Below are positions 51,654 to 60,007 of a stretch of DNA of 64,000 bases, piece by piece (within the stretch, counting starts at the first letter, position 1; each line of letters opens with the position of its first letter). The stretch lies in NCBI GenBank assembly GCA_947166105.1, contig CAMVCZ010000012.1, positions 17,577 through 81,576 on the forward strand, in the 5' to 3' direction. The translations under genes and the position numbers were made by a program. The notes under the pieces are model-generated. The model was not told the DNA's origin. It worked only from the letters and a program-made list of their open reading frames with translations, and did not search any database. Source of the DNA: an uncultured Bacteroidales bacterium (lineage in GTDB: Bacteria; Bacteroidota; Bacteroidia; Bacteroidales; F082).

Positions 51654-52348
51654 CAGAACGGGGTGATCGTCAAACCCACCGACAGCGGATGGAAGACGGG
51701 AGCCTCGTGGCCAACGGCAAATACAGGGCTGATTTGGTAGGCGGCAAACGCACTCACCCACTTCCAGCCGGCGCGTAGCGTGACCGAGTAAGCCAAACGC
51801 TCTACATTGTTGATATTGAGGATGGTATTGTCGACCGTAACGCCACTGCCATCGGTAAGCGTGCCTTCTTCATCGTCGGGACCGACATAGCGTGTCTTTG
51901 CGCCTAACTTGATGCCGACCTTGAAGCCCACGCCAATTTTCACGGCATCCTTGATGCGGAAACGCAGTTCCAGCGGGATTTCACCATAGGTCGGGCTTAC
52001 TTTATAACGCTTGAAACCCTCCGTGTCGCGGTAGTTTTGGTACTCGAAATTATCGTTGGTGTAGGGATTCTTGATGCGCGAATAGGAAAAATAGTTGTGC
52101 GACGACATGCCCAAGCCGATGCTGACTGTGTGTTTCGTGCTTTCGCCCAAAGGGAAATTGTAGGTGAGGGCGAAACTCACGCCTTGGTTGAAGCCGCGAG
52201 GATCCCAGTTTTCGCTGGGCGCGAGTTGGAAGTCGCTGAACAGGTCGAGTCCAAAGGTGACTTTCTTATCTGTCTTATTGGCAATGAGTTGGGCGAATGA
52301 AGTCGCCGAAATGACTAATGCGATAAGGGTGAAAAATGCTTTTTTCAT
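51653..52348 (-). CDS. Outer-membrane beta-barrel protein
   Basis: 231 residues from ATG 52348, which begins a signal peptide (MKKAFFTLIALVISATSFA). Barrel strands include VSFALTYNFPLG, VSIGLGMSSHNYF, IPLELRFRIKDAVKIGVGFK, YSVTLRAGWKWVSAFAAYQI and a C-terminal SVGLTITPF ending in Phe as expected for BAM substrates. PorT/porin-like family; function unknown. Overlaps queG by 1-3 bases. Confidence 0.82.
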   Translation of the reverse strand: MKKAFFTLIALVISATSFAQLIANKTDKKVTFGLDLFSDFQLAPSENWDPRGFNQGVSFALTYNFPLGESTKHTVSIGLGMSSHNYFSYSRIKNPYTNDNFEYQNYRDTEGFKRYKVSPTYGEIPLELRFRIKDAVKIGVGFKVGIKLGAKTRYVGPDDEEGTLTDGSGVTVDNTILNINNVERLAYSVTLRAGWKWVSAFAAYQISPVFAVGHEAPVFHPLSVGLTITPF

Positions 52349-52396
52349 AAAGGAAACGTGTTTGCTAATGAACGGCAAAAATACGAATAAATTGTT

Positions 52397-52897
52397 TTAT
52401 CCTAACACTTTATAATACAGATTCCTCACCAGCCCGCCATATTTTTCCTCTGTCTTGGCATAAATGTAGCCTTCTTTCAGGAAATTGTTGATACTGAAAT
52501 CGTTATTGGGCGCAACCGTGGTGCAAAGCAGGTTGTAGCCTCGTGCCACGGCGATTCTTTCGACCTCTCGGATGAGTTTCCGTTGCAAACCCAAGCCGCG
52601 ATAACCGTCGCGCACGAGAAACAGTTTTTGGTTTGCCGACTTGAAGTCGCCCTTCAAGCCAAGGTCATGGAAATGGTCTTCTTCCAAGCATTGTGGCACA
52701 TAAAGCATCCCAATGGCTATCAGCAAATTACCTTCCCAAATGCCCAAAGTGACATTCGGCTCCTCCAAACAGGAAGCAATCATTTCTGGCGAATTGTGCC
52801 GCAGCACCGTCTTGTCGGGCAGGGCAACATAAACCGTCTCGTTCAAGTCGATGATAGTCTGTAAATCAGCGGGATAGCATTGGCGCAGTTCCATCAT
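52397..52897 (-). CDS. GNAT-family acetyltransferase
   Basis: 166 residues if started at ATG 52897 (MMELRQCYPADLQTI); the next codon, 52894, is also an ATG. GNAT fold: NVTLGIWEGNLLIAIGMLYV as the central strands, LFLVRDGYRGLGLQRKLIRE as the acetyl-CoA-binding V/R-x-x-G-x-G/A motif, and NNFLKEGYIYAKTEEKYGGL at the end. The start codons overlap the stop of the adenine deaminase gene, so they form an operon. Acceptor substrate unknown. Confidence 0.87.
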   Translation of the reverse strand: MMELRQCYPADLQTIIDLNETVYVALPDKTVLRHNSPEMIASCLEEPNVTLGIWEGNLLIAIGMLYVPQCLEEDHFHDLGLKGDFKSANQKLFLVRDGYRGLGLQRKLIREVERIAVARGYNLLCTTVAPNNDFSINNFLKEGYIYAKTEEKYGGLVRNLYYKVLG

Positions 52898-54528
52898 TCC
52901 TCGTAAATTGAACAAACGGCAAATTTTGACACATCAAACAGCCCTCGGTCGCTGAGTTTCAGTTCGGGGATGACGAGCAAAGCCATGAAAGCCAAGGTCA
53001 TAAACGGCGCGTATAGTTTTGAGCCTAAGCGTTTTGCCAATGCAGTAGCGTTTTCGTAGGCGGCAGCCACCTCGTAGCCGTCTTCGTTGCTCATCAGTCC
53101 GGCCACGGGCAGGGGAACCGCCACCATTTCGGTGCTGCAATAGGCCGTCACGCCGCCCGTATGCTCAATGAGCAGGTTGACGGCATGAAGAATATCGCTA
53201 TCGGTAACACCCACAGCCACAATGTTATGGCTGTCGTGCGCCACACTCGAAGCCAAGGCACCGCGCCGCAGCCCAAAGCCCTTGATGAAAGCCACGACGG
53301 GCTTGGCGGGATGGTATCGGTTGATGACCACTATTTTCAGAATATCGTTCTCCACATCGCTGACAATGCCGCCATTCACCACTTTCGGATCGGTTGTGAA
53401 ACAGTTTGTAATCAATTGACCGTCAATACATTCTATAACCTTGATTTTCTTGCCCTTGTCGGGAACGAAAAGGTCGTCAGCATGGATGAAATTGGCCTTG
53501 AAAATGTTGGGCGTTTGGGTTTCCTCATATTTGATGTTCGCCACACCGTTTTCTGCCACCAACACACCTTTTATATAAGTCTGCCGCGCCACCGGATTCT
53601 TGAAATCGTCCACCACGATAAAGTCGGCATCGTCGCCTTCTTGCAGCATCCCGACATTCAAATGGTAATGCCTTACCGCATTGAGCGAGGCGGATTTCAA
53701 CACATCCATTACATTGTAACCTAATGAAATAGCCTTTCTTACCAACACATCAATATGACCATCATCCAACTCATCAGGATGTTTGTCGTCGGAACAAAAC
53801 ATCAGTTTGTCGGGATGTGTAGCCATCAATGGAATCAAGGCATCGAAGTTTCGGGCCGCACTGCCTTCGCGGATGAGGATTTTCATGCCGAGGTTGATTT
53901 TCTCCAGGGCTTCTTCAAGTTGGAAACATTCATGGTCGGTGGTGATGCCCGCGCTGACATATTTCTGCAAGTCCTTGCCTGTCAGGGTAGGCGCATGGCC
54001 ATCGATAGGCTTGCCATGTTTTTTGGCGGCGGCGATTTTCCGCATCAGTTCGGGGTCTTTGTGAATGACACCGGGATAGTTCATCACCTCCGAGAGGTAA
54101 TAAATGTCGGGCGAGGCCATCAGTTCCTCTATGTCGTTGGCATCCAATGAGGAACCGGCCGATTCAAAGGCGGTGGAAGGCACACAACTCGGAGCACCGA
54201 AATAGAACTTGAACGGCACTTTCTTGCCGTTTTCAATCATGTAGCGGATGCCATCTTTCCCAAGCACATTGGCGATTTCGTGCGGGTCGCTGACGGTGGC
54301 CACAGTGCCATGGCAAACCGCCAAACGCGCAAACTCGGACGGAATCAGCATGGAGCTTTCGATATGCACATGCGCATCCACAAAGCCCGGCATGATATAG
54401 CGCGTGTTGCCCACGGGCTGTTCCTCAATCTTGGCAATCTTGCCGTCGTTGACGACAACCACGCCTGAGAAAATCCTTGAATTGACGAGGTCAACGATTT
54501 GGCCTCCTATGGTGAAACTGTTGTTCAT
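52894..54528 (-). CDS. ade: Adenine deaminase
   Basis: 544 residues of the amidohydrolase superfamily converting adenine to hypoxanthine for purine salvage. Metal motif GFVDAHVHIESSML near residue 48, SDPHEIANVLG, FGAPSCVPST, DGHAPTLTGKDL, CSDDKHPDEL and a C-terminal domain with VAHDSHNIVAVGVTD and GGVTAYCSTEMVAVPLPVAG match bacterial Ade. Length is a little under the usual 560-600. Coupled to the acetyltransferase gene. Confidence 0.94.
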   Translation of the reverse strand: MNNSFTIGGQIVDLVNSRIFSGVVVVNDGKIAKIEEQPVGNTRYIMPGFVDAHVHIESSMLIPSEFARLAVCHGTVATVSDPHEIANVLGKDGIRYMIENGKKVPFKFYFGAPSCVPSTAFESAGSSLDANDIEELMASPDIYYLSEVMNYPGVIHKDPELMRKIAAAKKHGKPIDGHAPTLTGKDLQKYVSAGITTDHECFQLEEALEKINLGMKILIREGSAARNFDALIPLMATHPDKLMFCSDDKHPDELDDGHIDVLVRKAISLGYNVMDVLKSASLNAVRHYHLNVGMLQEGDDADFIVVDDFKNPVARQTYIKGVLVAENGVANIKYEETQTPNIFKANFIHADDLFVPDKGKKIKVIECIDGQLITNCFTTDPKVVNGGIVSDVENDILKIVVINRYHPAKPVVAFIKGFGLRRGALASSVAHDSHNIVAVGVTDSDILHAVNLLIEHTGGVTAYCSTEMVAVPLPVAGLMSNEDGYEVAAAYENATALAKRLGSKLYAPFMTLAFMALLVIPELKLSDRGLFDVSKFAVCSIYEE

Positions 54529-54542
54529 AGATTCAAATTTGG

Positions 54543-54583
54543 CGCAAAGGTAAGGAAACGAATCCGTTATTTTCTTATTTTTG
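54543..54583. promoter_or_regulatory. Divergent -7 boxes between ade and the rRNA methyltransferase
   Basis: Minus strand TACCTTTGC (54543-54551) points to ade; plus strand TATTTTTG (54576-54583) points to the methyltransferase. Both fit the TAnnTTTG consensus within a 74-base gap. Confidence 0.6.
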
Positions 54584-54602
54584 CCACCAAAATCCGAACA
54601 AA

Positions 54603-55808
54603 ATGCAACAAACCCCTATTTATCCCGTCATTCGCCTCAATCCCGGCAAAGATGATGCCTTGCGCCGTTTCCACCCTTGGGTGTTTTCGGGTGCCATCCA
54701 CGATGCCGCCAAAGGCTTGCAGGCTGGCGACACGGTCACTGTGACCGATTATAATGGCGAAATCCTCGGCACCGGCTTTTGCGAGTCGGAGAGCATTGCC
54801 GTGAAGATGCTCAGTTTCGAGAATTGCAGAATCGATGAATGGTTTTTCCTCGATAAGCTCAACCATGCCTACGAAGTCCGCAAAATCATGGGCTTGACCG
54901 ACAATCCGCACACCAACTGCTTCCGCCTCGTCCATTCCGAGGGCGACGGCTTGGCAGGCCTGATTGTCGACATCTACGGCCATACTGCCGTGGTGCAGGC
55001 CCAAACCGAAGGCATGGCGCTTCATTTGAAAGAGATTGTCCGTGCCCTGAAACTTATGCCCGACCTTGGGCTGCAGGCCATCTACAACAAAAGTGCTGAA
55101 GCCATGCAGCGCATGGGCAAGGAAGATGCCATCATTGAGGATGGCTATCTGTTTGGAGGCCAACTTGATGAGGTGATTTTGGAGAACGATAGCCGTTTTT
55201 TGCCCAACTGGGAAGAAGGCCAAAAAACGGGTTTTTTCCTCGACCAGCGCGAAAACCGCGAACTTGTGCGCCATTTTGCTAAAGGCAAGACCGTGCTCAA
55301 CGCTTTCGGCTATACGGGCGGTTTTTCAGTTACGGCTTTGAAAGGCGGCGCACGTCGGGCCATCACCGTGGATTCGTCGAAGAAGGCCATCGCCGCAGCA
55401 GAGGCCAATTTGAAGTTGAATGACTATTCCATTGAGGAAAATCCTTGCTATGTCGCCGACATGAAAGATTATGTGACCGACATGCGCGAAGGTGCTTTCG
55501 ACCTCATCATCCTCGACCCGCCAGCGTTTGCCAAGCGACACCAAGACCGACATCGCGGCTTGGGCGGCTACAAGTTCATCAATGCGGAAGCCATCAAGCG
55601 CATTGCCAAAGGCGGACTACTGTTCACTTTCAGTTGCTCGCAGGCTGTCGACAAGGCCACTTTCCAAGGCATTGTCACTGCCGCCGCGATTGAGGCTAAG
55701 CGCAATGTGCGCATCATCGACCAGCTTTCGCAGCCCGCCGACCATCCCATCAACATTTTCCACCCCGAAGGGGCATACTTGAAGGGTTTGCTGCTCTATG
55801 TGGAATAA
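54603..55808 (+). CDS. rlmI: Class I SAM-dependent rRNA cytosine methyltransferase (RlmI-like)
   Basis: 401 residues. N-terminal PUA domain (RRFHPWVFSGAIHDAAKGLQ, GFCESESIAVKML), a linker EEHEG-like domain, and a Rossmann methyltransferase core with FLDQRENRELVRHFAKGKTV, NAFGYTGGFSVTALKGGA (SAM site), DLIILDPPAFAK (catalytic DPPAF) and FSCSQAVDKATF. E. coli RlmI modifies C1962 of 23S rRNA; the same target is likely but not proven here. Ends with a bidirectional terminator. Confidence 0.9.
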   Translation: MQQTPIYPVIRLNPGKDDALRRFHPWVFSGAIHDAAKGLQAGDTVTVTDYNGEILGTGFCESESIAVKMLSFENCRIDEWFFLDKLNHAYEVRKIMGLTDNPHTNCFRLVHSEGDGLAGLIVDIYGHTAVVQAQTEGMALHLKEIVRALKLMPDLGLQAIYNKSAEAMQRMGKEDAIIEDGYLFGGQLDEVILENDSRFLPNWEEGQKTGFFLDQRENRELVRHFAKGKTVLNAFGYTGGFSVTALKGGARRAITVDSSKKAIAAAEANLKLNDYSIEENPCYVADMKDYVTDMREGAFDLIILDPPAFAKRHQDRHRGLGGYKFINAEAIKRIAKGGLLFTFSCSQAVDKATFQGIVTAAAIEAKRNVRIIDQLSQPADHPINIFHPEGAYLKGLLLYVE

Positions 55809-55810
55809 AA

Positions 55811-55838
55811 AAATCGGGCTGGAATCTCAGCCCGATTT
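55811..55838. terminator. Bidirectional rho-independent terminator
   Basis: Perfect 11-base stem AAATCGGGCTG/CAGCCCGATTT with a 6-base loop, A run before and T run after; 2 bases beyond the methyltransferase stop and 5 before the lipoprotein stop. Confidence 0.92.
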
Positions 55839-55843
55839 TGTTT

Positions 55844-56431
55844 TCATCTGCCACCCAAGAACGATCCAGGTTTGTTCGGATGATTCGGCGTTTGCCTTGT
55901 CGCTTTCGAGGTCGCGTTGTTGACGCGCTTCAGATAGGCCCGCTCCACAAAGTTGACATCGTATTCGTTTTCATAGATGAAAGAATTGTCGGTAATGTCG
56001 GAAACCTTCATCATGAAAGTGCGCATATACTCGTATGGATAGGTGTATCTCGTCTTCATAATCAGCGACGACTCGCTTGCGTCGTAAGTGTAGGTGAAGG
56101 TATAAACCATCACAGTGTCAGGACGATAGATGTACGAATCGTACTCTTCGGTTTCCTCGTTATACAGCCACACGGTGTCGATGGCACTATCGCGCATCTC
56201 GCCGGTCTTGTTTTCTCTGAAAACCAAATGGATGCCATTGCAGGTATCGTTGGGGTCATAGATATGGGTTTCCATAGAACCCGCAATCGGGTTGCCTGCA
56301 AAGTCAATGTTGTAATACTCAATTTTTTCCACACCCCAAGTGCCAACAAAAGACTTGTAATCGGTTTTGTTGCACGAGGTGAACATCAAGGCCGCGATGG
56401 CCAAGGTCGCAAATAAGGTCAGTTTTTTCAT
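55844..56431 (-). CDS. Lipocalin-like lipoprotein, paralogue 1
   Basis: 195 residues. Lipobox ALMFTSC (Cys about 20), then FVGTWGVEKIEYYNIDF, the G-x-W opening strand of lipocalin-like lipoproteins, and further strands (THIYDPNDTCNGIHLVFREN, SSLIMKTRYTYPYEY). The C-terminal 25 residues are polar and basic (NATSKATRQTPNHPNKPGSF). Paired with a paralogue 22 bases upstream on the same strand. Ligand unknown. Confidence 0.78.
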   Translation of the reverse strand: MKKLTLFATLAIAALMFTSCNKTDYKSFVGTWGVEKIEYYNIDFAGNPIAGSMETHIYDPNDTCNGIHLVFRENKTGEMRDSAIDTVWLYNEETEEYDSYIYRPDTVMVYTFTYTYDASESSLIMKTRYTYPYEYMRTFMMKVSDITDNSFIYENEYDVNFVERAYLKRVNNATSKATRQTPNHPNKPGSFLGGR

Positions 56432-56453
56432 TTTTATTGTAATTTGTTGTTAA

Positions 56454-56936
56454 TTAATTGATTCGGTTCAAGAAAAAACGTTCAAAGAAAGGCGTTGGCT
56501 CCGAGAAATGGTTGGTCCACGAAGCCACAATAATGGTGTCCGTTATCTCCTCGATGACCATATCCGCACTCGTCGCGTCTGAGAATGTGGAAATAATCCA
56601 TGAGGTATTGTAAATCGTAAGTATCTGGTTTGCTGAGTTATAGTCGTAATTGCAATTGAACTTCTTGATTAAGGCTGGACTGTCGTTCAGCAGCAAACGC
56701 CCTGAGCCGTCGGCATTGAAATAAACCTCGTAGCCACGACCCGTTGCCACCTCATAATGCAAAGTATCCCATTGTTCAACGCCTGTGCTGTCAGTGCGGC
56801 AACTGATGTATTGCTCACAGCCCCAATGACCTACGATGGGCGAGTTGGCATATTTCTCAGGCTTGCGGCAGGAAGTCACCGCTACCAAAACTACGGCCAT
56901 CAAAGCCCAAAATCCGAAATGAGTCTTTTTTTCCAT
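56454..56936 (-). CDS. Lipocalin-like lipoprotein, paralogue 2
   Basis: 160 residues from ATG 56936 (MEKKTHFGFWALMAVVLVAV), the start of a lipoprotein signal with lipobox VAVTSC. IVGHWGCEQYISCRTDSTGV gives the G-x-W lipocalin-like opening. A -7 box TATTTTTGC on the minus strand lies just upstream (about 56949-56957), so the longer start at 56981 is rejected. First gene of the two-lipoprotein unit. Confidence 0.76.
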   Translation of the reverse strand: MEKKTHFGFWALMAVVLVAVTSCRKPEKYANSPIVGHWGCEQYISCRTDSTGVEQWDTLHYEVATGRGYEVYFNADGSGRLLLNDSPALIKKFNCNYDYNSANQILTIYNTSWIISTFSDATSADMVIEEITDTIIVASWTNHFSEPTPFFERFFLNRIN

Positions 56937-57014
56937 ACGAAATTGGTTGCAAAAATAGGATTTATTCAAATATCGCGCCAAAATTTCTAATTTTGCTGTC
57001 TAATTTTCAAGAAA

Positions 57015-58313
57015 ATGAAACGTAAAATCCACCTTATTATTATACTGGCCCTCCAATTGACCTGGCCCGCGATGGCGCAAGACACGCTTACTGTGATGCA
57101 ATATAATCTGCTGAATTACGGCAACTACAACAGCGGTTTCGCCGAATGTTTTGAAACCAACAACAACACCCAACGCAAGGACGAATGTATCCGCACTATC
57201 GTCGATTATGTGAAGCCTGACATTTTCACCGTTTGTGAGTTTGGCGCTACTCAGGCACTCCAAAATGCATTCATCAGCCACAACCTCAACATCAACGGCG
57301 CAAACTATTGGCAATCAGACAATATCATCAACTACGCGAGCAGCAATATCATCAACCATATCTTCTATGACTCTCGCAAAATGGGCCTAAAAAAGCATGT
57401 GGCTTTGCGTACCAATCCGCGCGATACGGATGTTTACGAACTGTATTTGAAAACCCCGAGTTTGGCTGCTGGCGACACTATCAAATTGGTGTGCATTGTG
57501 GCTCATCCCAAGGCGGGACAAGGCTACGAGGCCTCGCGCCGAGCCCAGATGCAGATAGCGATGGATTATGTCAATCAACACTATCCAACTGGCAATGTGC
57601 TGATTATGGGTGATTTCAATATGTATGGCGCGAGCGAGAGCGGCTATCGGCTGCTCACCCAAACCTATAGCAACCCTAACATTTGTTTCGTCGACCCGGT
57701 TGGCATGGCAGGCGTGGGCGAATGGAACAACAACAGTCAGTTTGCCCCGTTTCACACGCAGTCCACGCGCAGTTATTCCGATGAATGTTTTTCCCCAGGA
57801 GGTTTGGACGACCGCTTCGATTTCATTCTGATGGCGGATGAAATCAAGTTCAGTTACAACCACTTGCGCTATGTGAACAATTCCTATAAGGCCGTGGGCA
57901 ACGATGGCCATCATTTCAATATGAGCGTCGACCAAGGCTACAACGCATCCGTGCCTGCTGCCGTCGCCGAAGCCCTTTTTGATGCCTCTGATCACCTCCC
58001 CGTGACGATGAAAATCGCGGTGGATGCCAAACTCGGTGTGGATGAAGCTGAAGAAGCGGCATTGCAAGCCTTTGTGGTTCCCAATCCCGCCACTGATATG
58101 ACCCAAGTCAGTTTCTTCAATCCATCAGACGGGGAAGTCAGTTTTGAAGTGTATTCACTTCAAGGCCAAAGGGTTTCGAGAGCCACGAACCATTACAACA
58201 TCGGTTCGCAGCAGTTTGAACTCGACCTTCACGACCTTCCGAATGGTTTTTATCTGCTTCGGATGAGCCATAGTGATGGCTGGAAACAAACCCTGAAAAT
58301 GGTGAAAAACTAA
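57015..58313 (+). CDS. Secreted endonuclease/exonuclease/phosphatase-fold protein with T9SS domain
   Basis: 432 residues. Signal peptide (MKRKIHLIIILALQLTWPAMA). EEP-fold motifs: MQYNLLNYG at the start of the mature part, CIVAHPKAGQG, MGDFNMYG (metal-binding D-x-N), DRFDFILM and ASDHLPVTMKI (catalytic SDHLPV). C-terminal VPNPATDMTQVSFFNPSDGE...LKMVKN is a T9SS type A sorting domain. Probably a cell-surface or released nuclease or phosphodiesterase; substrate unknown. Just upstream of a DUF234 cassette. Confidence 0.9.
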   Translation: MKRKIHLIIILALQLTWPAMAQDTLTVMQYNLLNYGNYNSGFAECFETNNNTQRKDECIRTIVDYVKPDIFTVCEFGATQALQNAFISHNLNINGANYWQSDNIINYASSNIINHIFYDSRKMGLKKHVALRTNPRDTDVYELYLKTPSLAAGDTIKLVCIVAHPKAGQGYEASRRAQMQIAMDYVNQHYPTGNVLIMGDFNMYGASESGYRLLTQTYSNPNICFVDPVGMAGVGEWNNNSQFAPFHTQSTRSYSDECFSPGGLDDRFDFILMADEIKFSYNHLRYVNNSYKAVGNDGHHFNMSVDQGYNASVPAAVAEALFDASDHLPVTMKIAVDAKLGVDEAEEAALQAFVVPNPATDMTQVSFFNPSDGEVSFEVYSLQGQRVSRATNHYNIGSQQFELDLHDLPNGFYLLRMSHSDGWKQTLKMVKN

Positions 58314-58320
58314 GAAATTT

Positions 58321-58401
58321 CCGTATAAAGCCCCATAACCCTATAAAAAAACCGAGTTACGGCGGATTATAGCGTATTTTTTACCGTATAAAGCCCCATA
58401 A
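58321..58401. repeat. Left direct repeat of DUF234 cassette 4
   Basis: 81 bases opening and closing with CCGTATAAAGCCCCATAA (58321-58338 and 58384-58401). About 77% identical over its length to 59913-59992, same orientation, one base shorter there. Lies between the secreted nuclease stop and the ATPase stop. Confidence 0.88.
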
Positions 58402-58421
58402 CTCGATTTTCTGTTTCGTTT

Positions 58422-59867
58422 TTATTCCTTGAACAGGTCTTCCATCGTTACCACTTGTTGGACAATTCCCGCGTGGGCGGTGCGCTTCAGTCCGTAAGTG
58501 GTCACCAAGGTGATATGCACGGCTTTCCGTGTCTTGGTGATTTCAACAAATTTGCTCCTGCGATGGCGAATCCGTTCCTCTTCCTTGGCCGTCATCAGGA
58601 AATCAGAATCGGCGTATTTCATCTCGCAAAGGTTGATGACCTTGTCGTTGCGGTCGATGAGCAGGTCGATTTGTGCGCCCTCCTCCTTTTCTTCGCCTTC
58701 TTCTTGCTCTTTCTTAGGCTGATACGTCCAGGAATACACTTGGCTCGACACGCCCGCAATGCCCAATGCCTGCTTGATTTGCGGCACGTGCCAGAGGCAA
58801 ACCCGCTCGAAAGCCAATCCCGCCCAAGTGTTGTGGACGGGCGACTCCAACTTGGTGCTCCAATAATGCTCGTCTGCACCTTTGTTGTTTTTCATAAAAC
58901 TGAAATAGAACAAGGTGAACGGGTCGATGAGTTGATACAGCGTGCTTCGTTCCTTCTTGCCGAGGCAGGCATATCGGCGTATGAAACCGCTCAATTCCAA
59001 GTCATCGAGGCGTTTGGTGAGGGTGCCGCTGCTCGTTTTCCCGATGATTTCCTCCATTTCGGTGCGCGTCATCCCGACTTTTTTCTCGCCCAAGGCCTCC
59101 ACAATGGACAGATACGGCTCCGTGTTCTCAAAAAGCGAGGCATACAGGTCGTTGAATTCGCCTTTCAGTTTGCCGTCGGTGCCGAAACACAGCCTGTCGA
59201 TGTTTTGCGCGAGGCTGTATTCGCGGTTGAGCAGACTCCAATAATACGGCACGCCGCCTAAAATCATATAAGCCTCCGTGATTTCCTTTCGCGACATATT
59301 CAGGCCAGCGACTTCGGCATAATGCTCACATTCAGCAAGATTGAACGGGGCAAGGTGGATGCGCTCGGTGAGGCGGTTGTGCAGTCCGCCACGGTTGCGG
59401 AAAATTTTCTTCGTGATCCAAGAACTGCTGCTGCCGCAAACGATGAGCACGATGTCTTTTTCGCGGCGGGCGGTGGCCCAACTGTTCCAGAAATGCTCCA
59501 ATGCACTGACGAAATTCGACTTGGGCGTGTCCATCCACGACAACTCGTCCAAAAACACCACTTTTTTCTGCTCCGTCCGTTCCGAAAGCACATCCTCCAA
59601 CATTCCGAAGGCCTCCATCCACGAGCGCGGGATGCGGAAACGCTTGCCGCTGGCGCGTTGCAAAGAGTCGCGGAAGCCCGTCAACTGCTTCGACAATGGT
59701 GCCTTGGCAAATCCAGTGTGCTGAAAGGCAAACTGATAGTTGAAGGTCTCGCGGATGAGGTAGGTCTTGCCCACACGCCGCCGTCCGTAGACGGCGCAGA
59801 ATTGGGCTTCCTCTTTTTCCAACAGGTTACGCAAAATGGCTTGCTCCTTTTTCCTTCCAATCAACAT
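58422..59867 (-). CDS. DUF234-type ATPase with PD-(D/E)XK-like C-terminus (cassette 4)
   Basis: 481 residues, MLIGRKKEQAILRNLLEKEE. Walker A GRRRVGKT near residue 29, Walker B VVFLDELSW near 103, VCGSSSSW sensor, winged-helix part (MTRTEMEEIIGKTSSGTLTK) and DUF234 end with GAQIDLLIDRNDKVINLCEM then KY: the D...ExK nuclease-like motif. Same domain order as 33353-34795. Flanked by about 80-base direct repeats whose sequence is unrelated to those of the other DUF234 gene. -7 box TATTTTTGC at 59893-59901 (minus strand), next to the right repeat. Confidence 0.9.
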   Translation of the reverse strand: MLIGRKKEQAILRNLLEKEEAQFCAVYGRRRVGKTYLIRETFNYQFAFQHTGFAKAPLSKQLTGFRDSLQRASGKRFRIPRSWMEAFGMLEDVLSERTEQKKVVFLDELSWMDTPKSNFVSALEHFWNSWATARREKDIVLIVCGSSSSWITKKIFRNRGGLHNRLTERIHLAPFNLAECEHYAEVAGLNMSRKEITEAYMILGGVPYYWSLLNREYSLAQNIDRLCFGTDGKLKGEFNDLYASLFENTEPYLSIVEALGEKKVGMTRTEMEEIIGKTSSGTLTKRLDDLELSGFIRRYACLGKKERSTLYQLIDPFTLFYFSFMKNNKGADEHYWSTKLESPVHNTWAGLAFERVCLWHVPQIKQALGIAGVSSQVYSWTYQPKKEQEEGEEKEEGAQIDLLIDRNDKVINLCEMKYADSDFLMTAKEEERIRHRRSKFVEITKTRKAVHITLVTTYGLKRTAHAGIVQQVVTMEDLFKE

Positions 59868-59912
59868 AGCGCATCATTTTTCTTGTTTTCGATGCAAAAA
59901 TAGGGAAAATTA

Positions 59913-59992
59913 CCGTATAGCCCCCCATAACTCAAAAAAAAAATGAGTTATGGGGCTTTATAGGCATATTTTTGCCGTATAAAGCCCCATAA
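59913..59992. repeat. Right direct repeat of DUF234 cassette 4
   Basis: 80 bases beginning with a variant CCGTATAGCCCCCCATAA (59913) and ending with CCGTATAAAGCCCCATAA (59975), with the inverted element TTATGGGGCTTTATA (59948-59962) between them, so it can fold into a hairpin (ATAACTCA with TGAGTTAT). It starts 46 bases above the ATPase start codon, over the -33 zone. Confidence 0.88.
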
Positions 59993-60007
59993 GTGGTATT
60001 TTTGAAA

